16,433 bases of DNA from Hyphomicrobiaceae bacterium UBA4118 (GTDB taxonomy: Bacteria > Pseudomonadota > Alphaproteobacteria > Rhizobiales > Methyloligellaceae): positions 1-16,433 of the forward strand of contig DFXC01000164.1 in NCBI GenBank assembly GCA_002383105.1. Reading direction: 5' to 3'. Of this stretch, positions 1 to 8,457 are shown in pieces. The notes below the pieces were generated by a model that did no database searches, had not been told where the DNA came from, and saw nothing but the letters and a program-made list of their open reading frames with translations. The position numbers and the translations under genes are program-made. Within the stretch, counting starts at the first letter, position 1, and the number at the start of each line of letters is the position of its first letter.

Positions 1-89
1 GCGCCGAGATAGTTGCCGAGATGCAGATTGCCGGTCGGCTGCACGCCCGAGAAGACGCGGGTCTTGGTTTTCTGCCTGGTCTCTTGCAT
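1..89 (-). CDS. trpS: Tryptophan-tRNA ligase, N-terminal fragment
   Basis: Only the first 29 codons are in the window; the gene continues past position 1. The product charges tRNA-Trp with tryptophan in the cytoplasm (class I aminoacyl-tRNA synthetase). The translated start reads [20 protein letters not shown] and continues NLHLGNYLG. This is the strongly conserved TrpRS N-terminus, and the PTGNLHLGN stretch carries the TrpRS version of the class I HIGH ATP-binding signature. The ATG at 87-89 has no clear Shine-Dalgarno sequence before it. The gene lies 45 bases downstream of the CoA-ester lyase stop on the same strand, so it is probably co-transcribed with the murJ block. murJ followed by trpS is a common alphaproteobacterial order. 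The identity is secure; nothing can be said about the C-terminal part. Confidence 0.93.
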
Positions 90-134
90 TGCCGGGTTAT
101 GGCTTGGGTGCACGCCTGGCGCAAGCTCTCGGTG

Positions 135-1025
135 CTAGCCGCAGGCCTGCTCCATCTCGCGGATCTGCTCGGCGATGGCCACCGTGCGTTGGGCCATGGC
201 GAAGTGCAGCCGCTCGACCATGCGCCCCTCGACCACGATGACGCCCTTCGTCTCGTTCTCGGCCTGGCCGAAGGCATCGATGACCTTGCGCGACCAAACG
301 ACCTCCTCCTCGGTCGGCGAGAAGATCTCGTTGCACGGCCCGACCTGGCCCGGATGGATCAGCGTCTTGCCGTCCATGCCGAGGGTGCGGCCACGCTCAC
401 ATTCATCGCGCAAGCCCGCCTCGTCCATGAACTCGTTATAGACCCCGTCGATGATGTCGAGGCGATAGGCGCGCGCGGCAACGATGGTCATGGCGAGCCA
501 CGGCACCACGGCGAAGCGGTTGTGCACCGCGCGGGCGCGCGATTCCTTCAAGAGATCGTTGGTGCCCATGACGAGGCAGCAGAGCCGGTTCTCGGCATAG
601 ACCGCGGTCGCGGCGATGGTGCGCGCGTTGAGGATGGCCATGGGCGTCTCCATCATGGCCCACAGCCTGATCTTCTCGGCGGCATGCACGCCTTGCAGGA
701 TCTTGGCGACGCTGATGATGTCGCCGGCATGCACGACCTTCGGCACGAGGATGGCGTCGGGCTCGGCGTCGCAGGCGGCGAGCAGGTCCTCGGTGCCCCA
801 CGGGGTCTCGAGCGCGTTGACCCTGATCACGATCTCGCGGCCGCCGTAGCCTCCGCCTTTCACCGCGGCTGAGACTTGATCGCGGGCGAGCGCCTTGGCG
901 TCAGGGGCCACGGCGTCCTCGAGATCGAAGATCAAGGCATCGGCCGGAATGGTCTTGGCCTTTGCCAGTGCCCGCTCGTTTGAGCCGGGCATATAGAGCA
1001 CGCTGCGCCGTGGCCGGCCTTGCAT
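135..1025 (-). CDS. CitE-like CoA-ester lyase (HpcH/HpaI aldolase superfamily)
   Basis: A 296-residue protein of the HpcH/HpaI-CitE family. Members cleave or form 3-hydroxy-acyl-CoA esters such as malyl-CoA, beta-methylmalyl-CoA or citramalyl-CoA, with Mg2+. Visible landmarks are RSVLYMPGSN (residues 7-16), DLEDAV (34-39), the CoA/carboxylate arginine in VIRVNAL (R68), the metal-ligand candidate E126 in MMETP, D157 in MGTNDL, and GKTLIHPGQV near residue 220. The length is normal for stand-alone CitE-like lyases. It lacks the partner genes of citrate lyase (citD, citF), so it is not the beta subunit of that complex. No glyoxylate or ethylmalonyl-CoA pathway genes are adjacent, so the substrate is unknown. 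The ATG at 1025 is preceded by GAGG about 11 bases upstream, inside a stem-loop (1033-1072). The family call is firm; the reaction is not. Confidence 0.88.
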   Translation of the reverse strand: MQGRPRRSVLYMPGSNERALAKAKTIPADALIFDLEDAVAPDAKALARDQVSAAVKGGGYGGREIVIRVNALETPWGTEDLLAACDAEPDAILVPKVVHAGDIISVAKILQGVHAAEKIRLWAMMETPMAILNARTIAATAVYAENRLCCLVMGTNDLLKESRARAVHNRFAVVPWLAMTIVAARAYRLDIIDGVYNEFMDEAGLRDECERGRTLGMDGKTLIHPGQVGPCNEIFSPTEEEVVWSRKVIDAFGQAENETKGVIVVEGRMVERLHFAMAQRTVAIAEQIREMEQACG

Positions 1026-1032
1026 GGTGACG

Positions 1033-1072
1033 CTTGCCTCGCTTTGCTGCGGTGCAGCGTAACCGAGGCAAG
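1033..1072 (-). promoter_or_regulatory. Stem-loop in murJ/CoA-lyase gap covering the probable ribosome site
   Basis: Inverted arms 1033-1041 and 1064-1072 pair perfectly over 9 bp (CTTGCCTCG with CGAGGCAAG). Inside, 1046-1050 and 1054-1058 form a second 5-bp stem (GCTGC/GCAGC) around a 3-base loop. In the minus-strand transcript the GAGG of the 3' arm is the only Shine-Dalgarno-like sequence before the lyase ATG at 1025. There is no T-run after the stem on the minus strand, so an ordinary intrinsic terminator is unlikely. A role in lowering lyase translation, or in mRNA processing after murJ, is inference. Confidence 0.5.
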
Positions 1073-1095
1073 GCCGTTCGCCAAATACCCTGGAC

Positions 1096-2652
1096 TCAGA
1101 CGCCCATGTCCTTGATCAGGCTGCGGAATTTGGCAGCGCCGAAGAGCTCGGCCGCGCCGAGGTAAACCACAAGGCCGCCGGCGACGAGGGTAACGAGGGC
1201 AATCGCCTGGGCAGCCAGGCCGCTCGCCGGCTGAAACCAGGGAGCGAGGAGTTTGACCAGGGCGAAGACGACGACCCCCATCACGAGGCTTGCAGCGGAG
1301 ATGCCGGCAAAGCCGCGGCGGAAGGTTCGATCGGGTGCGAAGCCTCCGCGGCGCTTCAGCGTCATCACGAGCAGGGCGACATTGATCCAGCCCGACAGCA
1401 TGGTGGCGATGGCGATGCCGACGGCGCCAATAGCCACAAACAGCGTGAAGCTCAGCACGATATTGGCGGCCATGCTGATGCCGGCAAAGATCATCGGTGT
1501 CTTGGTGTCCTCGCGGGCGAAGTAGCTCGGATGCAGCACCTTGATCAGCACATAGGCGGGGAGACCGAGCGAAAGCGCCGAAAGCATCCCGGCCGTAGCG
1601 CTGGTATCGACGGCGGTGAAGGCGCCGCGCTGGAACAGCACGCGCATGATGGGCTCGGCCGCAACGAACAGGGCGACGGCGGCAGGCATGGTCAAGAGGA
1701 GGGCGAATTCAAGCGCGCGGTTCTCGCTCGCAAGCGCGGCGGCATGGTCGTCGGAGCGGAGCTTGTGGCTGAGATCGGGGAGGAGCACGACGCCGATGGC
1801 GACGCCGATCACGCCGAGGGGAAGCTGGAAGATGCGGTCGGCGTAATAGAGCCACGACACGACACGGTCCTGAAGCGTGGCGATGATGGTGCTGATCACC
1901 ACGGTAATCTGGGCCATGCCGCCGGCGACGATGCCAGGTGCCGCAAGCGCCATCAACCTTCGCATGTCGGGGGTGAGCCGGGGGCGCTCCACAGGCACGC
2001 GCATGCCGACTTTGGCGGCGGCGAAGGCAACCACCAGTACCTGGAGCAGCCCCGAGGCGGCGATGCCCCAGGCGAGCGCCACCCCTGCCGCGCTCTGGTC
2101 GCTGTTGCCTGAGGCCACAAGCGCAAACAGCACGGCGATGAGCACGACGTTGAGCAGGGTGGGCGCCAGCGCCGCGATGGCGAAGCGGCCAAGGGCGTTG
2201 AGGACGCCGGTATAGAGCGCCACCAGCGACATGCAGATGAGATAAGGAAGCGCGATGCGCGCTAGCGTGACGGCGAGATCGAACTTGGCCGGATCGCTCC
2301 TGAAGCCCGGCGCAAGCAGAAGCATGAGCCAGGGCATGGCGATCTCGGCGAGGACGGTGAAGGCGACCAGCACCAGGGTAAGGCCGCCAAGGGCCTGCCC
2401 GGCAAAGCCCCGGGCAGCGTCAGGCCCGTCGACATGAAGGCGCTTGGCGAAAAGCGGGATGAAGGCCGCATCGAAGGCGCCTTCCGCGACCAGGCGGCGA
2501 AACATGTTGGGGACGCGGAAGGCGACGAAGAAGGCGTCGGCCACATGGGAGGTGCCGAGCACGGCGGCGATCAGCACGTCGCGCACGAAACCGAGCACGC
2601 GGCTCAGGATGATCATGGAGCCGACGGTGGCGAAGCCGCGATAAAGCTTCAT
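1096..2652 (-). CDS. murJ: Lipid II flippase MurJ (MviN)
   Basis: A 518-residue polytopic inner-membrane protein of the MOP (MATE-like) superfamily that moves lipid II to the periplasmic face for peptidoglycan synthesis. The N-terminus has the MurJ signature: GFATVGSMIILSRVLGF, then VRDV, ADAFFVAFRVPN, and MFRRLVAEGAFDAAFIPLF. The rest is a run of about 14 hydrophobic segments with short polar loops, and the length matches the family. I prefer the ATG at 2650-2652 because AGAGGA lies 7 bases before it. A TTG two codons upstream (2658) is in frame but has no better ribosome site. It follows glnD by about 97 bases that hold a palindromic repeat, and precedes a CoA-ester lyase and trpS. Confidence 0.96.
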   Translation of the reverse strand: MKLYRGFATVGSMIILSRVLGFVRDVLIAAVLGTSHVADAFFVAFRVPNMFRRLVAEGAFDAAFIPLFAKRLHVDGPDAARGFAGQALGGLTLVLVAFTVLAEIAMPWLMLLLAPGFRSDPAKFDLAVTLARIALPYLICMSLVALYTGVLNALGRFAIAALAPTLLNVVLIAVLFALVASGNSDQSAAGVALAWGIAASGLLQVLVVAFAAAKVGMRVPVERPRLTPDMRRLMALAAPGIVAGGMAQITVVISTIIATLQDRVVSWLYYADRIFQLPLGVIGVAIGVVLLPDLSHKLRSDDHAAALASENRALEFALLLTMPAAVALFVAAEPIMRVLFQRGAFTAVDTSATAGMLSALSLGLPAYVLIKVLHPSYFAREDTKTPMIFAGISMAANIVLSFTLFVAIGAVGIAIATMLSGWINVALLVMTLKRRGGFAPDRTFRRGFAGISAASLVMGVVVFALVKLLAPWFQPASGLAAQAIALVTLVAGGLVVYLGAAELFGAAKFRSLIKDMGV

Positions 2653-2671
2653 GCCCAAATCCTCTGCGGCA

Positions 2672-2733
2672 GTCTCGAAGGGGGGGCGCCATGCTTCGAG
2701 ACGCGGCCTTGCGGCCGCTCCTCAGCATGAGGG
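2672..2733. repeat. REP-like palindromic intergenic repeat, three consecutive hairpins
   Basis: Between the glnD stop and the murJ start. Three stems follow one another: GTCTCGAAG (2672-2680) with CTTCGAGAC (2694-2702); GCGGCC (2703-2708) with GGCCGC (2713-2718) around TTGC; and CCTCA (2720-2724) with TGAGG (2728-2732) around GCA. An alternative fold pairs CATGCT (2690-2695) with AGCATG (2724-2729), enclosing the GCGGCC stem and making one 40-base imperfect palindrome. On the minus strand it contains CTCATGCTGAGGAG and GCGTCTCGAAGCATG. From memory this is the form of a dispersed palindromic repeat common in Bradyrhizobium, Rhodopseudomonas and Methylobacterium-type genomes. Only one copy is in this window, so the repeat call rests on structure and recall. 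Confidence 0.7.
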
Positions 2734-2749
2734 TTTGGCAAGTCGCGAC

Positions 2750-5554
2750 TCAAGCCGGGACAAGCGGCATGTCGTGGCGCGCCTGCAGCGCCCTCATCAG
2801 GCGCTCGCGGATGGCCGCCTCGCGGCTCGAGCTCGTGATCTTCTTGCCGGTGAGATCGGTCACGTAGAAGACGTCGACCGCCTTCTCGCCGAAGGTGGCG
2901 ATATGCGCCGAGGCGATGTCGAGATTCATGTCGGAGATTTCCCGCGTCACGTCATAGAGCAGGCCCGGACGGTCGAGCCCGTTGATCTCGATCACCGTGA
3001 GCGCATCGGACAGCGTGTTGTCGATCACCACTTGCGGCTCGACCTTAAAGGCCGAGAGCTTGGCCTTCGGCTTCCGCTTGGTGGAGACCACCTCGGCCAA
3101 GCGCGCCTCGCCTTTGAGCAGCCTTTCGATGCTCACGGCGATGCGCTTGGCGCGCCGCTCCTCGTCATCGGCATGGTCGAACTCGCGCTCGAGGTGGATG
3201 GTGTCGAGTGCCATGCCGTCGCGCGTGGTCGAGATCTGGGCATCGACGATATTGGCGCCGGCCCCGGTGCAGGCACCCGCGACCATGGCGAGCAGCCGCG
3301 GATAATTCGGCGCGAGCAGCGTGATCTCGGTCACGCCGCGGAAGGCGTCGGTGGCGATGTGGGTGACCAGCGACTTGCGCTGCGCCTCGGCATCGCGGAT
3401 CAGCTTGGCGTGCTCGGCGATGACGTCGAGATCGGTCCTAAGCCAATAGGACGGATAGTGGCGATCGATGAAGCGCTCGAGGTCCTGCTTCGGCCAGCCG
3501 GCAAGCCGCTCGCGCAGCGCATCCTGGGCGCGGGCCACGCGCTCGCTGCGGCTCAAGGTGAGGTGGCCGCCGCCAAGCAGCGGTTCGGTCTCGAAATAGA
3601 GCGTGCGTAGCAGCTGGCCCTTCCATCCCGTCCACACGCCAGGCCCCACGGCGCGGATATCGGCGACGGTGAGCAGAAGCAAGAGTTTCAATCTCTCGCG
3701 GCTCTGCACCAGCGCGGCGAAATCGCGGAGGGTCTTGGGATCGTTCAGGTCGCGGCTCTGGGCGAACAGGCTCATAGCGAGGTGATGCTCGACGAGCCAA
3801 GCAGCGGTCTCGGTTTCCGACGGCGTGAGCCCAAGGCGAGGGCCGAGCTCGCGGGCGATGCGCGCGCCGGCGATGGAATGGTCCTCCTCGCGACCCTTGG
3901 CGATGTCGTGCAGAAGCGTCGCCACGAACAGGGCGCGGCGGTTGTCGATGGTGCGCACGATCTCGCTCGAGACCGGGTGCTCGGTGGCGTAGCGGCCGCT
4001 CTCGATGCCGGAGAGGAAGCCGATGGTGCGGATCAAATGCTCGTCCACGGTGAAGTGGTGATACATGTTGAACTGCATCATCGAGACGACGCGTCCGAAG
4101 TCCGGGATGAAGCGGCCAAGCACGCCCGCCTCGTTCATCTTGCGCAACACGCCCTCGGGGTCGCGCGCCTCGGTGAGGAGGCGCATGAACAAGCGGTTGG
4201 CGGTCGGGTTGGCGCGGAGACCGTCGTCGATCAGCCGGAAGTTTGCGCGCACCTGACGCAGCACTTCAGGCGAGAACGAGGCCTGGTGCTCGTCGGCAAG
4301 AACGAACAGCCGGATGAAATTCACCTTGTCCTTGGCGAAGGCATCCTTGTTGACCGCGGAGATGCGGCCATTCTCGATACGGAAGTCCGAAGTGCGCCTG
4401 AGCTTGGCGCGGCGGCGCCAGCTGAACGGGGCAAGCAGCGTGTCGAGGGTGGGCAGCGACTTCAGCTGCTTCATCTCGAGTGCCGAGCAGACAATCCCGG
4501 TCAGCTCGCCAACCTCTTTGGCGACGAGGAAATAGTGCTTCATGAAGCGCTCGACGGCGCTCAAGCCCGCATGGCCGCGATAGCCGAGCCGTTCCGCCAT
4601 CGGCTGCTGCAAATCGAAGCTCAAGCGCTCCTCCGGCCGCTCGGTGAGAAAGTGCAGCTGACAGCGCACGGCCCACAGGAAGCTCTCGCAGCGGCGGAAG
4701 CTCCGATACTCGTGGGTGGTGAAGACGCCGGCCTCGACGAACTCCGCCTCAGCCTTGTCGGGATAGAGGTGCTTGGCGAGCCAGTGCAGCGTGTGCAGGT
4801 CGCGCAAGCCGCCCTTGCCGTCCTTGATGTTCGGCTCGACGAGATAGCGCGAGGCTCCGGCGCGGGCGTGGCGGGCGTTCTGCTCGGCAAGCTTGGCCTC
4901 GATGAAGGGCCGTGCACTGCCCTCCAGCACCTCCTTGCGGAAGCGGCGATGAAAATCGGCGTAGAGCGCCTCGTCGCCGAGGATCAACCTCGCGTCAAGA
5001 AGCGCCGTGCGGATGGTCATGTCTGAGTGGCTGAGACGCACGCATTGATCGATGGTGCGGGTTGCGTGGCCGACTTTGAAGCCCAAGTCCCAGAGGAGAT
5101 AGAGCATGTATTCGGCGACGCTCTCGCCCCAGGCGGTCTGCTTGTAGGGGAGCAGGAACAGGAGATCGATGTCGGAGCCCGGAGCGAGCAGTCCCCGCCC
5201 GTAGCCGCCTTGCGCCACGACGGCCATGCGCTCGGCGATCGAGGGATTCTCGGCGCGGTAGACATGGTTGGTGGTGAAATCGTAGGCGAGCCTGATCAGC
5301 GCGTCCTGGAAGGCTGACAGGCCGGCGGCGCAAGCCCTGCCGTCGCCATCCTCTTCAAGCTGGCGCTGGGCGGCTGCTCGCGCGTCGTCGACGAGCAGGC
5401 GCAGGCGCTCGACTAGCGCCATGCGGAGCGAATTATCCTGCCCGGGATAAGCGTGGGCAAGCTGCGACGCCTCCTGGCGCAGAAGGTCGGGGTCGAAATA
5501 GGGGGCTTGTCTCGGTGCGGGCTGGTCCATGGGAAGTGGTGCAGAGTTTAGCAC
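2750..5554 (-). CDS. glnD: Bifunctional [protein-PII] uridylyltransferase / uridylyl-removing enzyme
   Basis: A 934-residue cytoplasmic nitrogen sensor. It uridylylates PII (GlnB/GlnK) when glutamine is low and removes UMP when glutamine is high. Domains in order: nucleotidyltransferase with GGYGRG (116-121) and the catalytic GSDID (D128, D130); the GlnD-specific helical linker, including EPNIKDGKGGLRDLH (240-254); the HD hydrolase domain for de-uridylylation, with LLHDIAKG (HD at 549-550) and VEHH (588-591); and two C-terminal ACT domains (about 741-815 and 853-925) that bind glutamine. All key residues are present. The GTG at 5554 lies 9 bases after the mutS stop; an in-frame ATG eight codons later (5530) is the alternative, and neither has a clear Shine-Dalgarno sequence. 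The E. coli protein is about 890 residues, and a slightly longer one is usual in rhizobial relatives. Confidence 0.96.
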   Translation of the reverse strand: MLNSAPLPMDQPAPRQAPYFDPDLLRQEASQLAHAYPGQDNSLRMALVERLRLLVDDARAAAQRQLEEDGDGRACAAGLSAFQDALIRLAYDFTTNHVYRAENPSIAERMAVVAQGGYGRGLLAPGSDIDLLFLLPYKQTAWGESVAEYMLYLLWDLGFKVGHATRTIDQCVRLSHSDMTIRTALLDARLILGDEALYADFHRRFRKEVLEGSARPFIEAKLAEQNARHARAGASRYLVEPNIKDGKGGLRDLHTLHWLAKHLYPDKAEAEFVEAGVFTTHEYRSFRRCESFLWAVRCQLHFLTERPEERLSFDLQQPMAERLGYRGHAGLSAVERFMKHYFLVAKEVGELTGIVCSALEMKQLKSLPTLDTLLAPFSWRRRAKLRRTSDFRIENGRISAVNKDAFAKDKVNFIRLFVLADEHQASFSPEVLRQVRANFRLIDDGLRANPTANRLFMRLLTEARDPEGVLRKMNEAGVLGRFIPDFGRVVSMMQFNMYHHFTVDEHLIRTIGFLSGIESGRYATEHPVSSEIVRTIDNRRALFVATLLHDIAKGREEDHSIAGARIARELGPRLGLTPSETETAAWLVEHHLAMSLFAQSRDLNDPKTLRDFAALVQSRERLKLLLLLTVADIRAVGPGVWTGWKGQLLRTLYFETEPLLGGGHLTLSRSERVARAQDALRERLAGWPKQDLERFIDRHYPSYWLRTDLDVIAEHAKLIRDAEAQRKSLVTHIATDAFRGVTEITLLAPNYPRLLAMVAGACTGAGANIVDAQISTTRDGMALDTIHLEREFDHADDEERRAKRIAVSIERLLKGEARLAEVVSTKRKPKAKLSAFKVEPQVVIDNTLSDALTVIEINGLDRPGLLYDVTREISDMNLDIASAHIATFGEKAVDVFYVTDLTGKKITSSSREAAIRERLMRALQARHDMPLVPA

Positions 5555-5563
5555 ATGGGTCTT

Positions 5564-8329
5564 TTATGCTTCGCTAGCAAGCAAAGCTTTGAGGCGATAG
5601 AGCGCTTCGAGCGCTTCCTTGGGCGTCATGGCGTCGGGGGCGAGCGCGGCGACAGCCGCTTCGAGCCGCGAGGCCGCCTCTGGCTCAAGGACGGCCGCTC
5701 CCTTTGCCGCCCTGAACAGCGGCAGGTCGTCAGCGAGGTCGGCGGGCTTCGGCCGTCCGTCCGCCTTCTCCAGAGCGCTCAACACCTCGCCGGCTCGCGT
5801 CAAGACCAGGCCCGGCAGACCGGCAAGCTTCGCCACGTGGATGCCGTAGGAGCGGTCGGCCGCCCCCTGCACCACCCGATAGAGGAACACGATCTCGTCG
5901 CGCCATTCCTTCACCTCGACGGTGGCGTTGGCCGCGCCGGGGAGCTTATCGGCAAGCGCTGTCAGCTCATGATAGTGGGTCGCGAACAGGACGCGGGAGC
6001 GGTTCACCTCATGCAGATATTCGAGCGTAGCCCAGGCGATGGACAGCCCGTCGAAGGTCGCCGTGCCCCGCCCGATCTCGTCCAGCACGACGAAGGAACG
6101 CATCGTAGCTTGATTGAGGATCGAGGCCGTCTCCACCATCTCGACCATGAAGGTCGAGCGGCCACGCGCAAGATCGTCGGCAGCACCCACGCGGCTGAAC
6201 AGGCGATCGACGATGCCGATATGGGCGCTTCGCGCCGGCACGAAGGAGCCTGACTGCGCCAGCACGACGATCAGCGCGTTTTGGCGGAGGAAGGTCGACT
6301 TGCCCGCCATGTTGGGGCCGGTCACCACGAGGAGGCGCGTGTCGGCGCCGGGGGCCTCGCCGCCGAGCCGGCAATCGTTGCCGACGAAGCTTGCGCCGCC
6401 GGAGCGCCGTAAGGTCTGCTCGACTGTCGGATGCCGGCCCTCCTCGACGGCAAAGACGAGGCTCACGTCGATTTTGGGGCGCACATAAACCTGCTCGCTC
6501 GCCAGCTCGGCGAGCCCCGCATAGTGGTCGAGCTCGGCCAGAGCGGCGCTTGCCGCCGACAACGCCCCTTGCTCGGCGAGCACCTCCTGGCTCAGCCTGG
6601 CGAAGAGGTCGAGCTCAAGCGCCAACGCCCGGTCGGCAGCTTGGGTGATGCGCGCCTCGAGCTCGGCAAGCTCGGGCGTTGAGAAGCGGACGACATTGGC
6701 GAGGGTCTGGCGGTGGATGAAGGTCTCGACATGCGGGGGCTTGCTCAAGGCGGCGCCATTGGTCGCCGTGACCTCGACGAAGTAGCCGAGCACATTGTTG
6801 TGGCGCACCTTCAGCGACTTGATGGCGGTGGCGTCGGCGTAAGTCGCTTGCAAGCCGGCGATGACCTGGCGGCTTCCGTCGCGCAAGCGCCGGTGCTCGT
6901 CGAGATCCTTGCTGAAGCCGTCGGCGATGAAGCCTCCGTCGCGGGCATTGACCGGTAGGCTATCGGCGAGCGCGGCCGACAGAGCCGCTTCGATGCTGGC
7001 AGATGCCGATTCGAGACGCTCGACGATGCTCGCGAGCTCCTGCGGCAGGCCGAGAGCAGCTCCTGCATCGGCGAGGCTTCCGGCCAGGGCGTGGGCGGAG
7101 GCAATGGCATCGCGCACGGCGCCGAGATCGCGGGGACCGCCTCGCCCCAAGGCAAGCCGGCCAAGCGCGCGGGCGAGATCAGGTGCGGCCTTCAGCTCCT
7201 CCCTGAGCGCCTGGCGCAAGCGCGGTTCCTCGCAAAGATAACCGACCGCATCGAGGCGGGCATTCACCGCCGCCGCATCGGTCAACGGGCTTCCGAGCCG
7301 GCCGGCAAGCTCCCGCGCGCCGGCGGCGGTGACGGTGCGGTCGATGGCCGCCAGCAGACTTCCGGCGCGGGCGCCTTGGTTTGAGCGGACAAGCTCGAGA
7401 TTGGCGCGGGTGGCGGCATCGATGACGAGCAGGCTGCCGGCGCTCTCTTTGCGAGGGGGCCGCAGGAGCGGCGCTTTGCCGACCTGAGTGATCTCCACAT
7501 AGGTGAGCAGCCCGCCAAGGGCGGCGAGCTCGGGCTTGGTGAACTCGCCGAAGGCATCGAGCGCGGCAACGCCGAGTCGGTTCTTCAATCCCCGCTCGCC
7601 GCGAACGGAATCGAAATGGGCACGGGGGCAGGGCGTCAGTGCCGCACCCGCCTCCTCTATCAGGCGGCGAAGCTCGGCAACGCCCGCGCTATCGTCGCCG
7701 ACCAGCACCTCGCCGGGCTTGAGCCGCGCAAGCTCGCCGGCAAGATCGCTCAAGCGCACTGACGAGGCGATCAGCTCGCCGGTCGAGATGTCGAGGGAAG
7801 CGAGCGCGTAAGCGGGCTCGCTGCCCTCCTTTCCCGCCGCGCGGAACAAGGCGGTTAGGAAATTGTGGGAGCGCGCGTCGAGCAGGGTTTCCTCGGTGAG
7901 GGTGCCAGGGGTGACGAGGCGCACCACGTCGCGGCGCACCACGGCCTTCGGCCCGCGCTTCCGCGCTTCGGCCGGGTCCTCGATCTGCTCGCAGACGGCG
8001 ACGCGATGACCCTGGGCGATCAGGCGCTGGAGGTAATCGTCGGCGGCATGCACCGGCACGCCGCACATGGGAACGTCGGTGCCCAGATGCTTGCCGCGCT
8101 TGGTGAGCGCGATGCCGAGCGCGCGTGAGGCGATTTCGGCATCCTCGAAGAACAGCTCGTAGAAATCGCCCATGCGGTAGAACAGGAGGCAGTCGGCATT
8201 GGCCAACTTGATCTCCAGATATTGGGCGATCATGGGGGTGGCGAGAGACGCCGCGTCGCTGCGGGCGGCGCTTGCGGCGCACGTCCCCGCAACGCCGGCT
8301 TCTCCGGCCCTCGTCTCCGTCTCGGCCAT
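5564..8329 (-). CDS. mutS: DNA mismatch repair protein MutS
   Basis: A 921-residue ATPase that recognises mismatches and small loops and starts repair with MutL. Seen in order: an Ala-rich N-terminal extension of about 30 residues; the mismatch-binding domain with MGDFYELF, giving the Phe-x-Glu wedge (F56, E58); connector, lever and clamp domains; then the ATPase with Walker [10 protein letters not shown] (671-679), Walker [10 protein letters not shown] (D750, E751) and ATHYHEL. The C-terminus ends in a helical dimerisation-type segment. Start: the ATG at 8329 is my choice. An in-frame TTG two codons earlier (8335) sits closer to AAGGAG, with 12 bases between. An ATG at 8443 would add 38 unconserved residues and run into the rph ribosome site, so it is unlikely. 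The gene is divergent from rph and first in the block leading to glnD. Confidence 0.96.
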   Translation of the reverse strand: MAETETRAGEAGVAGTCAASAARSDAASLATPMIAQYLEIKLANADCLLFYRMGDFYELFFEDAEIASRALGIALTKRGKHLGTDVPMCGVPVHAADDYLQRLIAQGHRVAVCEQIEDPAEARKRGPKAVVRRDVVRLVTPGTLTEETLLDARSHNFLTALFRAAGKEGSEPAYALASLDISTGELIASSVRLSDLAGELARLKPGEVLVGDDSAGVAELRRLIEEAGAALTPCPRAHFDSVRGERGLKNRLGVAALDAFGEFTKPELAALGGLLTYVEITQVGKAPLLRPPRKESAGSLLVIDAATRANLELVRSNQGARAGSLLAAIDRTVTAAGARELAGRLGSPLTDAAAVNARLDAVGYLCEEPRLRQALREELKAAPDLARALGRLALGRGGPRDLGAVRDAIASAHALAGSLADAGAALGLPQELASIVERLESASASIEAALSAALADSLPVNARDGGFIADGFSKDLDEHRRLRDGSRQVIAGLQATYADATAIKSLKVRHNNVLGYFVEVTATNGAALSKPPHVETFIHRQTLANVVRFSTPELAELEARITQAADRALALELDLFARLSQEVLAEQGALSAASAALAELDHYAGLAELASEQVYVRPKIDVSLVFAVEEGRHPTVEQTLRRSGGASFVGNDCRLGGEAPGADTRLLVVTGPNMAGKSTFLRQNALIVVLAQSGSFVPARSAHIGIVDRLFSRVGAADDLARGRSTFMVEMVETASILNQATMRSFVVLDEIGRGTATFDGLSIAWATLEYLHEVNRSRVLFATHYHELTALADKLPGAANATVEVKEWRDEIVFLYRVVQGAADRSYGIHVAKLAGLPGLVLTRAGEVLSALEKADGRPKPADLADDLPLFRAAKGAAVLEPEAASRLEAAVAALAPDAMTPKEALEALYRLKALLASEA

Positions 8330-8457
8330 GGTCAAGGGTGGTAGCTTCTCCTTCCCGCCCGCACAAGGCCACCCCGTTGCCGAGCTCTGGGAAAGGACTT
8401 TTCCGTGAGCAAACCCTCCTCTAGGGTGCGCCCGGCTTGGCATAAGGAGACTTCGTC
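8330..8457. other. Divergent mutS/rph intergenic region
   Basis: This 128-base gap must hold promoters for both mutS (minus) and rph (plus). I could not find a -35/-10 pair on either strand that I would defend; TAGGGT at 8422-8427 is a weak -10 candidate for rph without a matching -35. The only clear signals are AAGGAG on the minus strand 18 bases before the mutS ATG and AAGGAG on the plus strand before rph. Confidence 0.5.
8444..8449 (+). promoter_or_regulatory. Shine-Dalgarno sequence that places the rph start
   Basis: AAGGAG ends 8 bases before the ATC codon at 8458. It directly follows an in-frame TAA (8443-8445, overlapping by two bases), so the rph frame cannot begin further upstream. 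The spacing is ideal for 8458 and much too long (68 bases) for the TTG at 8518. It therefore argues for initiation at the ATC. Confidence 0.72.

Noticed and set aside
3782..5026. 414-codon plus-strand open frame inside glnD
   Set aside because: It is the antisense of a fully conserved glnD with all its catalytic motifs, so it is a codon-bias shadow.
8330..8443. Upstream ATG (8443) as the mutS start, adding 38 residues
   Set aside because: The extension is unlike MutS N-termini, lacks its own ribosome site and would overlap the rph ribosome site. ATG 8329 or TTG 8335 is more likely.
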